Assembly (NCBI GenBank): GCA_018065205.1
Contig: JAGHTR010000149.1
Coordinates: forward strand, 1-18,651
Length of the DNA stretch: 18,651 bases
Origin: Candidatus Colicola caccequi
GTDB lineage: Bacteria > Bacteroidota > Bacteroidia > Bacteroidales > Paludibacteraceae
Reading direction: 5' to 3'
This document shows positions 8,201 to 13,884 of this stretch, piece by piece. The notes under the pieces are model-generated. The model was not told the DNA's origin and did not search any database. It worked only from the letters and a program-made list of their open reading frames with translations. A program made the translations under genes and the position numbers. How positions within the stretch are numbered: the first letter of the stretch is position 1; each line of letters begins with the position of its first letter.

Positions 8201-8780
8201 GGCGCAAGTCTTCCATATCCATCACCTCAATCTTCTGATACTCGTGACTGGTACGGAATCCGTCAAAGAAGTTCAGGAATGGCACACGGCTCTTGATAGT
8301 AGATAAGTGAGCCACACCGGCTAAGTCCATCACCTCTTGTACACTACCCTCAGCCAGCATAGCAAAACCGGTTTGACGGCAAGCCATCACATCTTGGTGG
8401 TCACCAAAGATACATAGTACGTGGCTAGCCAGTGTACGAGCGGAAACGTGGAAGACAGTCGGAATCAGTTCTCCGGCAATCTTATACATATTAGGGATCA
8501 TGAGTAAGAGTCCCTGAGAAGCGGTAAAGGTAGTAGTGAGAGCACCGGCATTCAACGAGCCATGAACAGCACCGGCAGCACCGCCCTCACTCTGCATCTC
8601 TTGCACTGTAACGGTTTCGCCAAACATGTTCTTGCGGCCAACAGCGGCCCATTCGTCTACGTTCTCTGCCATAGGCGATGACGGCGTGATAGGATAGATA
8701 GCGGCTACTTCGGTAAACATGTACGCAATATGCGCAGCAGCAGCATTACCATCACAAGTCATAAATTTCTTTTCTTTCAT
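5244..8780 (-). CDS. nifJ: pyruvate:ferredoxin (flavodoxin) oxidoreductase, single-chain
   Basis: A 1178-residue homodimeric PFOR. It oxidises pyruvate with CoA to acetyl-CoA and CO2 and reduces ferredoxin, a central step of anaerobic fermentation. The N-terminal pyrimidine-binding domain carries YPITPSSPMAE (29-39, with Thr32), Glu65 and Arg115 in SARTL, equivalent to the pyruvate-contacting residues of the Desulfovibrio enzyme. The ferredoxin-like insert holds two [4Fe-4S] clusters: Cys691, 694, 697, 701 and Cys746, 749, 752, 756. The C-terminal TPP domain starts with CSGCGE (Cys817, Cys820), part of the third cluster. It has the TPP/Mg motif GDGASYDIGYGG (Asp969) through YSNTGGQAS (Asn1002). 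Length is normal, with no frameshift. ATG at 8780 gives the family-typical start MKEKKFMTCDGNAA. No clear promoter is visible in the 61-nt upstream spacer, so cotranscription with the ATPase gene is possible. Its likely partner ferredoxin is encoded at 10185-10349. Confidence 0.98.
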   Translation of the reverse strand: MKEKKFMTCDGNAAAAHIAYMFTEVAAIYPITPSSPMAENVDEWAAVGRKNMFGETVTVQEMQSEGGAAGAVHGSLNAGALTTTFTASQGLLLMIPNMYKIAGELIPTVFHVSARTLASHVLCIFGDHQDVMACRQTGFAMLAEGSVQEVMDLAGVAHLSTIKSRVPFLNFFDGFRTSHEYQKIEVMDMEDLRPLVDMEALADFRKRALSPMRPVMRGMAENPDVFFTHRESCNTYYNNVADIVSDYMDKISAITGRTYRPFTYYGAPDAENIVIAMGSVTECLREVIDFEAAKGNKLGMINVHLYRPFSLKYLKEALPASVKRICVLDRTKEPGANGEPLYLDVKDALDELGMKDIIVVGGRYGLGSNDTTPAQMLAVYANLAMNEPKNHFTVGINDDVTFTSLPVGEEIAMGGKGMFQAKFYGLGADGTVGANKNSVKIIGDTTDKYCQAYFSYDSKKSGGFTCSHLRFGDEPIHSTYLVTTPNFVACHVQAYLQMYDVTRGLQKGGTFLLNTVWNAEELKENLPNKVKKYFADNAIKVYYINATKIAQEIGLGNRTNTILQSAFFRITGVIPVEKAVEEMKHFIVKSYGKKGEDVVNKNYAAVDRGDEYQLLDIDPAWSQLGPDAAPNYGDEPEFVTKLVRPINAQDGDLLPVSAFKGIEDGTWPAGTAKYEKRGVSAFVPVWNADNCIECNKCAYVCPHACIHPFVMDDEEVKGINGATREMKAPTALKGMHFRIQVGVMDCLGCGNCVDVCPGNPKTGKALQMVDLETQRAEAANWEYCEKNVKSKQDLIDIQSNVKNSQFATPLFEFSGACSGCGETPYLKLISQLFGDREIAANATGCTSIYSGSVPSTPYTTNDKGHGPAWSNSLFEDFCEYGLGMQIAHRKMKERLTALMTKGLECPTCSDELKAMFKQWLENKNDGEVTKKLYEPMVAAMEACGCDTCKEILTYKDHIVKRSQWIIGGDGASYDIGYGGLDHVIASGEDVNILVLDTEVYSNTGGQASKSTPLGAIAKFAAMGKRVRKKDLGMIATAYGYVYVAQIAMGADQAQTLKAIREAEAYPGPSLIIAYAPCINHGLKAGMGKSQAEEEKAVACGYWHLWRYNPQLEAEGKNPFTLDSKEPDWSKFEEYLKGEVRFASVMKQFPNEAAELFAAAQENAQWRYKSYLRMLGTQW

Positions 8781-8809
8781 TGTTGTGTATTTTAAGTTGA
8801 TTATTTTTT

Positions 8810-8841
8810 CTAGGGGACTAGTTGACTAGTTTTCTAGGATA
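8810..8841. repeat. CTAGNNNN array (4 units, period 8) between the ATPase and PFOR genes
   Basis: CTAG occurs at 8810, 8818, 8826 and 8834, exactly 8 nt apart. The units are ctagggga, ctagttga, ctagtttt and ctaggata. A fifth, degenerate unit, ttagtata (8842-8849), contains the stop codon of the ATPase gene. On the plus strand the array runs directly into that gene's 3' end. Confidence 0.75.
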
Positions 8842-10026
8842 TTAGTATAGGAATCCGAGTAGCCACAGAGGTATTTGTTTACCCTTGCCTATTTCAAGGT
8901 CGGCAATAGCGGCATAACGGAAGCCCGGATTCTTGGGCGATGTTGCCAGCACATCAAAGCGCACTTTTTGGTCCACTTCAAATGTTGCTGTTTCGCAGGC
9001 ATTCAGTTTATGCGCACCATGAAGGGCACTATAGAAGAACGTCTCCGCCACCGCTTGGATATTAGGCTGCTGTGTAGGCAACATATAGCATAAGTTAGGA
9101 TTCTGCATATAAATACGAGAAGGCTTCATGGGGTATTGTTTACCATCCACATACAGCAAGTTGAGCAAACGTGCATCCTTAAGGTACTTGATATAGTTGA
9201 TAATAGTGGAGCGAGACGTATTAGTAGCCGAGGCTAATTTACTGATATTGAGTACACACGGGACATCCTCCATCAGCATATATAGGAGTTTTTTGATGCG
9301 ATTAAGGTAGGACACTTCGGGCTTATTAATGAGCAGGATATCCACCTCTAACATCATATTCATCAAGTGCAGTAATTGTTCCGAATAGTCCCAGTGCGTA
9401 AGGGAATAAGGATAATAGCCATGCTCCAAGTAATCCTGGAAGAAATGTAGCGGTTTAACATGTGCACAGATGCGAGCAGCTATCTCTTCGTGGTTTTTCA
9501 GTATCTCATCTAACGTATAGGAACGCAGGCGGCAGCCCGTTTGAATATTGAGGTATTCGCGGAAACTATATCCACGCAGGTTATACATCTTGACTATATG
9601 TCCAATATCCGAATTGCCTTCAATAAGGCGCATGACGGGCGAAGCGGAGAAGACAATACGCAGGTTGGTATAATGGAAATAGCAATCGCGCAATTCCTTA
9701 GACCAGTTAGGGTACTTGAAGACCTGATCAATCAGCAAGGTCTGTCCACCAGCCTTAACAAACTCCCCGGCGAACTCATAGAGGGAATGCTGGGTAAAGA
9801 AGAAGTTATTAAAGTTAACATACAAGATAGAACGGCGTTTATCCGGTTCCGCAGCTAATTGCTGTTTAGCATAGGCCAACAGGAAATCTGTTTTACCAAC
9901 ACCACGACCACCTTTGATAGCAATCAGGCGGTCTTTCCAGTTGATTTCATCCATCAATTGGCGACGAATAGGCGCATCTACATGCGCTACCAAATAATCA
10001 TGTGTTTTATAAAAGTTCTCCAGCAT
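8842..10026 (-). CDS. AAA_14-type predicted ATPase with C-terminal DUF4143-like domain
   Basis: A 394-residue protein of the large Bacteroidetes AAA_14 ATPase family; no precise cellular role is established for most members. The N-terminal ATPase has Walker A GGRGVGKT (39-46) and a Walker B-like TLLIDQVFKYPNW, where Asp100 is followed by Gln instead of the usual catalytic Glu. FSASP stands at the sensor position, normally TGSS-like, and LRGYSFREYL (150-159) is typical of the family. Residues about 255-300 (ISKLASATNTSRSTIINYIK) form a predicted winged-helix segment. The C-terminal part ends in the family hallmark IPLWLLGFLY and may hold a degenerate nuclease-like fold. Length is typical. ATG at 10026 is the only sensible start. 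It has its own promoter (10062-10093) and could read through into PFOR. Cytosolic. Catalysis may be impaired; a DNA or toxin-related role is only a guess. Confidence 0.85.
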   Translation of the reverse strand: MLENFYKTHDYLVAHVDAPIRRQLMDEINWKDRLIAIKGGRGVGKTDFLLAYAKQQLAAEPDKRRSILYVNFNNFFFTQHSLYEFAGEFVKAGGQTLLIDQVFKYPNWSKELRDCYFHYTNLRIVFSASPVMRLIEGNSDIGHIVKMYNLRGYSFREYLNIQTGCRLRSYTLDEILKNHEEIAARICAHVKPLHFFQDYLEHGYYPYSLTHWDYSEQLLHLMNMMLEVDILLINKPEVSYLNRIKKLLYMLMEDVPCVLNISKLASATNTSRSTIINYIKYLKDARLLNLLYVDGKQYPMKPSRIYMQNPNLCYMLPTQQPNIQAVAETFFYSALHGAHKLNACETATFEVDQKVRFDVLATSPKNPGFRYAAIADLEIGKGKQIPLWLLGFLY

Positions 10027-10061
10027 GTTCCAACTTTTTGGGCATTAAACAAAATCGACTG

Positions 10062-10093
10062 CAAAATTACAAAAAAATATTGGAATTTGCAAG
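10062..10093 (-). promoter_or_regulatory. promoter of the AAA_14 ATPase gene
   Basis: On the minus strand the -33 box is CTTG (10093-10090, one mismatch to TTTG). It is followed by a 20-nt spacer and the -7 box TAATTTTG (10069-10062), a match to TAnnTTTG. The ATG is about 36 nt downstream of the -7 box. The element is nearly identical to the ferredoxin promoter at 10501-10532. Confidence 0.7.
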
Positions 10094-10101
10094 TAGAGAG
10101 G

Positions 10102-10122
10102 ACATTTTTTTTAAAAAAATGT
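10102..10122. repeat. perfect A/T-rich inverted repeat
   Basis: ACATTTTTTT (10102-10111), one central T, then AAAAAAATGT (10113-10122). It lies between the ferredoxin terminator and the ATPase promoter, just upstream of the -33 box. It may act as an UP-like or bent-DNA element or a secondary terminator stem; function unknown. Confidence 0.5.
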
Positions 10123-10132
10123 TTCTATATAC

Positions 10133-10169
10133 AAAAAAACTGTCTAACGGTGAGGTTAGACAGCTTTTT
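10133..10169 (-). terminator. rho-independent terminator of the ferredoxin gene (possibly bidirectional)
   Basis: A 9-bp perfect stem pairs ctgtctaac (10140-10148) with gttagacag (10155-10163) around a 6-nt loop. On the minus strand it is followed by seven Ts (10139-10133), 22 nt after the ferredoxin stop codon. A run of five Ts on the plus side (10165-10169) would also allow termination in the other direction. Confidence 0.85.
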
Positions 10170-10184
10170 GTACAACATTACAAT

Positions 10185-10349
10185 TTATTTAGAAATTGCG
10201 CCGCTTGGGCAAACGTCCGCACATGTACCGCATTCTACGCAGATGTCCGGATCAATGCTGTAATGATCGCCTTCGGAAATAGCTCCCATCGGGCACTCAT
10301 CTTTACAGGTGCCACAGGCGATACAATCTTCAGAAATTTTATAAGCCAT
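10185..10349 (-). CDS. 2[4Fe-4S] ferredoxin
   Basis: A 54-residue bacterial (clostridial-type) ferredoxin, a soluble low-potential electron carrier. Two CxxCxxCxxxCP motifs are complete: Cys9, 12, 15, 19 with Pro20, and Cys37, 40, 43, 47 with Pro48, arranged with the usual internal pseudo-symmetry (GAIS follows both). I chose ATG at 10349 because MAYKISEDCIACG is the family's normal N-terminus. The reading frame stays open upstream to a TTG at 10433, with in-frame ATGs at 10394, 10388 and 10373, but that extension has no ferredoxin character. The gene is monocistronic: promoter 10501-10532, terminator 10133-10169. The nearby PFOR (5244-8780) is the obvious electron donor. Confidence 0.95.
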   Translation of the reverse strand: MAYKISEDCIACGTCKDECPMGAISEGDHYSIDPDICVECGTCADVCPSGAISK

Positions 10350-10495
10350 AATCGTGTTCGGCACCAAGTTCATAAGGGCTGATACCATAGCCATTAAATC
10401 AGCAGGCGACTTGGGCCTCCACTCTCCCCACAACCTCTCACGAGCTTTTGGGGACCCCGTTTTATATTTGAGTGAAGGGGATCGGTTAGTAAATC
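10350..10495 (-). promoter_or_regulatory. long, foldable 5' leader of the ferredoxin mRNA
   Basis: About 145 nt separate the predicted transcription start from the ATG, much longer than other leaders here. Minus-strand pairings visible by eye: GATCCCC (10483-10477) with GGGGTC (10458-10453); CCCCA (10453-10449) with TGGGG (10430-10426); and CCAAGT (10414-10409) with ACTTGG (10369-10364), enclosing GGCT/AGCC (10392-10389 and 10380-10377). The core is G-rich compared with the A/T-rich flanks. I do not recognise a known riboswitch class. It could instead encode an N-terminal extension of the ferredoxin. Confidence 0.4.
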
Positions 10496-10500
10496 GAGTG

Positions 10501-10532
10501 CAAAATTACAACAAAAAATTGGAATACGCAAA
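10501..10532 (-). promoter_or_regulatory. promoter of the ferredoxin gene
   Basis: On the minus strand TTTG (10532-10529), a 20-nt spacer, then TAATTTTG (10508-10501): a full match to the Bacteroidetes TTTG/TAnnTTTG consensus. It lies immediately downstream of the ruvC stop codon. It shares ATTCCAAT in the spacer and TCGATTT after the -7 box with the ATPase promoter. Confidence 0.85.
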
Positions 10533-10541
10533 TTTATTTCA

Positions 10542-11162
10542 TTATTTTTTTGCGCTGAGGGCGGCTAATAGTTTTTGATTAGGTCCGGTAAGGCCTTTAT
10601 CTACGAGCCCTTTTTGCTTTGCAAAAGTGGTCCAGTTCTTAGCCCCTTTTTCTTTGAGAGGCATCCCCAGTTGCAAGAAGTGGCAATAGGCGATACCGAG
10701 GGCGTCGGTAGCATCCAATTTCTTGGGTCGTTCAGTCTCATCTATCTTGAGCATTCGGAAGAGCATATCTGCCACTTGCTGTTTAGTAGAATGACCATTA
10801 CCGGTGATTGCCATTTTGATTTTCATGGGGCTATACTCATTGATAGGCAAATCACGGCTGAGAGCGGCAGCGATAGCCACACCTTGGGCATGCACAATTT
10901 TAATCATTGTTTGTGGGTTTTTATCCACGAACTGCGTTTCGATAGCCAACTCAGTAGGATGGTATTGGTCAATGAGTTCCTGCAAGAAGAAGAACTCCTG
11001 CTGGAGCCGAGCATACTGATCCTCTATTTTATGGACGTCCTTCACGCCAAACGTGACCACTTCGGTCTTTTGGCCGACGGTCTTGAGCAAAGCATAACCC
11101 ATAAAGAGAGTGCCCGGGTCAACGCCTAAAATCAAATGTTCATTTACTAATTTATCTACCAT
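10542..11162 (-). CDS. ruvC: crossover junction endodeoxyribonuclease RuvC
   Basis: A 206-residue Holliday-junction resolvase that cuts recombination junctions moved by RuvAB. The RNase H-fold active site is complete: Asp15 in ILGVDPGTLFMGYA, Glu75 in LAIETQFVDKNPQT, and Asp150 and Asp153 in KKLDATDALGIAYCH. The last 40 or so residues form a basic tail (KGLVDKGLTGPNQKLLAALS) making the protein somewhat longer than the E. coli enzyme. ATG at 11162 overlaps the preceding stop codon by one base (TAATG), indicating translational coupling to the DivIC-like gene. It is the last gene of the galactan operon, an unusual place for a DNA-repair gene. No hairpin terminator is visible after it. Confidence 0.95.
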   Translation of the reverse strand: MVDKLVNEHLILGVDPGTLFMGYALLKTVGQKTEVVTFGVKDVHKIEDQYARLQQEFFFLQELIDQYHPTELAIETQFVDKNPQTMIKIVHAQGVAIAAALSRDLPINEYSPMKIKMAITGNGHSTKQQVADMLFRMLKIDETERPKKLDATDALGIAYCHFLQLGMPLKEKGAKNWTTFAKQKGLVDKGLTGPNQKLLAALSAKK

Positions 11163-11470
11163 TACTCTTCATCTACCATGTAAACATCTTCGTTTGCATT
11201 ATGCATATAATACTCCTCGCGGGCAAAGCGTTCCAGACTATCCTTATGATTGAGCATTTGCAGTTGATACTGAGCTTTTTGGATAGCTTGGTCGGTTTGT
11301 TCAATCGCCTGCTCGGCCTGGTTAATTTGGCGATGACGACGCAGGTCTTTGATGACACTTTGTTCGCCAACAAAAAGCAGGATAACGCCAAAGACGATAA
11401 GGGTTAGCACGTATTTATTTAGCACCCATTGATCAAGGATTTTCCAGATTTTTTTCCAGTCTATATTCAT
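11162..11470 (-). CDS. septum formation initiator, DivIC/FtsB-like
   Basis: A 102-residue bitopic membrane protein. It has a short cytoplasmic N-terminus with MNIDWKKIWKILDQW, one transmembrane helix at about 20-36 (VLTLIVFGVILLFVG), and a periplasmic coiled coil at about 45-75 rich in Gln, Glu and Ala. The C-terminal LERFAREEYYMHNANEDVYM is typical of Bacteroidetes DivIC/FtsB proteins. Family knowledge: it forms a complex with FtsL and FtsQ/DivIB at the division septum. I chose ATG at 11470 because it forms an ATGA overlap with the stop of the GH2 gene, as at two other junctions of this operon. An ATG at 11482 would add four residues (MHSQ). Followed by ruvC with a TAATG overlap. Confidence 0.85.
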   Translation of the reverse strand: MNIDWKKIWKILDQWVLNKYVLTLIVFGVILLFVGEQSVIKDLRRHRQINQAEQAIEQTDQAIQKAQYQLQMLNHKDSLERFAREEYYMHNANEDVYMVDEE

Positions 11471-13884
11471 TTGAGAATGCATTTTTTCAGTTTATCAGCG
11501 GTTAGAATCACCTTGCCATTAGGCTGCCATTGCACGATAAAAGTAGCCTGACCGTGGAAGAGCGGCATAGTAGGTTGCTGCATGGGATAGAGGCACGTTG
11601 GGTCACCATTGGCGGCTCCTATAAAACGCGCCTTGTGGGTTGTTAATGTAACTACATTATCGGCATTGGGGCATAGGTTACCGTTCTTATCCACCGCACG
11701 AACGGTTAGATAACGCAGATTTGTTTGGGTGGGTTCGTTTTGGTTAGCCCATTCCACTTGTAAGGCATAAGGTTGGGAGGCGGTACGAATGGTTTGTTCA
11801 GCCACCGGTTGGTTATGTTCATTATATGCCACCACACGTATTTCGCCCGGCTGATAGGTCACATCAGGCCACATGAGTCGGTATCGTGGCAGCAGTTCGG
11901 GACGTGGGGCACTGCCCCAAGCGGGTATATCAAAACTGCCAACAGTCGGCAGGGGGCTAACTCCTTCAATTGCTTCGCCCTGTGCCAAACGCGAGGCTTC
12001 ATCAGCCGTTGCGAAACGCAGTCGTCCCTGACTAACGCCATTGACGAATAATTCGGCTGACGGATAGGATGTATAGACATAAACCGGGGTTATCTCTCCT
12101 ACTCTATCCGGGTGTGTCCAATGGGGCAAGACATGCAGGGTTGGCTGTTGTTTATTCCACTGCGAGCGATAGAGGTAATAGCGATCCTTAGGCAAGGACG
12201 CCAAATCAATAATACCGAAATACGAACTATGTGCAGGCCAAGCATCGGTGTCATACGGCGAAGGTTCGCCTAAGTAATCAACGCCGGTCCATACAAACTG
12301 ACCAATGGTCCAATCGTAGTCATCCTGCAACTGAAAATCCTGGTCAGGCAATCCAGACCAAGCGCAATACTCCACATCGTAGCCGCTGCTTTGATGGTCC
12401 GAATGGATGGCATCAGGTTGTATAGCAACCGGATAGTGATAACTGCCTCGGGAAGATACGGTGGAGGCCGTTTCGCTGCCTAAAACCAACTTGTTTGGCA
12501 GTTGGCGGTTAGCCTCCACATAGCGCGAGGTACGGTAGTTAAATCCGGGTATATCAAAGACACGGGCAAAGCCGTTGTAGATGACATCTTTCACCTGGTC
12601 CATACCGCATGTAACGGGCCGTGTAGGGTCTTCGCGATGGCAGATACTTTGCAGGTATTGGGCGGTAAGTACTCCGTCCGTTTGGACCTGGTCCCAAACC
12701 TCATTTCCTACGCTCCACATCACGACTGCAGGCGAGTTACGATAATGGCGAATCATATTGACTATATCGCGTTCAGCCCAGTCGGTAAAGAACGTTGAAT
12801 AGTCGTTTTTGCACTTGGCATATTTCCACACATCAAACGACTCCACAACCAGCATTAGTCCCATTTGTTCACACAGTTCAACCAGTTCGGAAGCCGGCAT
12901 ATTATGGGTAGTTCGGATAGCGTCGCAGCCCATATCTTTGAGCAAGGTCAGTTGGTGACGCAGCGCATCTTTATTCACGGCTGCGCCTAAGGGTCCTAAG
13001 TCGTGATGGAGACATACGCCTTGGAACTTACGTCTTTGTCCATTGAGAGCAAAGCCTTGGTTAGGCAGATACGAAATGGTTCGTATTCCGATAGGAGTAT
13101 CGTACTGATCCATTTGTTGATCTCCATTCCAAACGGTTGTGCGTGCTATATATAAATAAGGTGTTTGTGGCGACCATAGCAGAGGCTGATTGATTTGGGT
13201 TTGTCCTTGCAGTCCGTGAATAGTAGCTATGACCTTGTTTTGGTAGAGGATATCCGTTTGGACGCGCGTTTGTGGCGTTATATTCTGCACTGTTATGGAA
13301 GCAGAGAGCACCGCGGATATGGAATCCGCAGAGACAGTTGCAAAAGAAGTGCCCCAAATAGGAATATGTGTGCGAGCCTTACTTATCCAATGTACATTAC
13401 GATATAAGCCTGCTCCGGGATACCAACGACTTTGTTCGGGCAGGTTCTCCAAACGCACAGCGATGGTGTTAGAAGGACGCAAATAAGGGGTTATATCCAC
13501 ATAAAAACTATTGTAACCATAAGGCCAAGACATGACTTTTTGTCCATTAACATATACCTCGGCGCGAGCCATTGCTCCATCAAATAACAAATAGTAAATG
13601 CTATCTTGTGATAAAGCAGGAGTCATGACTTGGGTCTTATACCACGCTGCTCCCATCCAATTCAGTCCACCACTGCGACCTGTTTTCCAAGAAGGCGTTG
13701 TTTCGCCATTCTGGATGATAGTGACTTGCTGCAAGTCATTCTGACGATCAAAAGGTGTAGTAATTGCCCAATCATGAGGCACAGATACCTGCAGCCAAGC
13801 GGTATCAGGCATTTGATGAGGTTGCTTTTCCATGGCGAACTGCCATGAAGTGAGGACAGTTAATATGATGGACAATAAACTCAT
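11467..13884 (-). CDS. glycoside hydrolase family 2 beta-galactosidase
   Basis: An 805-residue GH2 enzyme, most likely removing terminal beta-linked galactose from the galacto-oligosaccharides made by GH53. Order of domains: jelly-roll sugar-binding domain (about 10-170, with VSVPHDWAI and SGGLNWMGAAWYK), an immunoglobulin-like domain (about 175-275), then the TIM barrel from about 280. The barrel holds acid/base Glu395 in WSVGNEVWDQ and nucleophile Glu471 in LGSETAST. A DUF4982 domain follows (YTSYPSAELFVNGVSQGRL), then a GH2 C5-type Ig domain with GAANGDPTC near the end. ATG at 13884 forms an ATGA overlap with the GH53 stop. A TTG at 13890 is a weaker alternative. The N-terminal hydrophobic stretch SLLSIILTVLTS is short and lacks the usual lysines, so export to the periplasm is likely but not certain. 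Substrate specificity is inferred from the neighbours. Confidence 0.93.
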   Translation of the reverse strand: MSLLSIILTVLTSWQFAMEKQPHQMPDTAWLQVSVPHDWAITTPFDRQNDLQQVTIIQNGETTPSWKTGRSGGLNWMGAAWYKTQVMTPALSQDSIYYLLFDGAMARAEVYVNGQKVMSWPYGYNSFYVDITPYLRPSNTIAVRLENLPEQSRWYPGAGLYRNVHWISKARTHIPIWGTSFATVSADSISAVLSASITVQNITPQTRVQTDILYQNKVIATIHGLQGQTQINQPLLWSPQTPYLYIARTTVWNGDQQMDQYDTPIGIRTISYLPNQGFALNGQRRKFQGVCLHHDLGPLGAAVNKDALRHQLTLLKDMGCDAIRTTHNMPASELVELCEQMGLMLVVESFDVWKYAKCKNDYSTFFTDWAERDIVNMIRHYRNSPAVVMWSVGNEVWDQVQTDGVLTAQYLQSICHREDPTRPVTCGMDQVKDVIYNGFARVFDIPGFNYRTSRYVEANRQLPNKLVLGSETASTVSSRGSYHYPVAIQPDAIHSDHQSSGYDVEYCAWSGLPDQDFQLQDDYDWTIGQFVWTGVDYLGEPSPYDTDAWPAHSSYFGIIDLASLPKDRYYLYRSQWNKQQPTLHVLPHWTHPDRVGEITPVYVYTSYPSAELFVNGVSQGRLRFATADEASRLAQGEAIEGVSPLPTVGSFDIPAWGSAPRPELLPRYRLMWPDVTYQPGEIRVVAYNEHNQPVAEQTIRTASQPYALQVEWANQNEPTQTNLRYLTVRAVDKNGNLCPNADNVVTLTTHKARFIGAANGDPTCLYPMQQPTMPLFHGQATFIVQWQPNGKVILTADKLKKCILK

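Noticed and set aside
8842..10026. Mobile-element or transposition ATPase
   Set aside because: No transposase, terminal inverted repeats or target duplication are visible around it; family members are commonly solitary chromosomal genes.
10350..10433. Ferredoxin starting at TTG 10433
   Set aside because: The family starts at MAYxIxxxCIxCG; the extension has no matching motif. Kept only as a finding because the frame is open.
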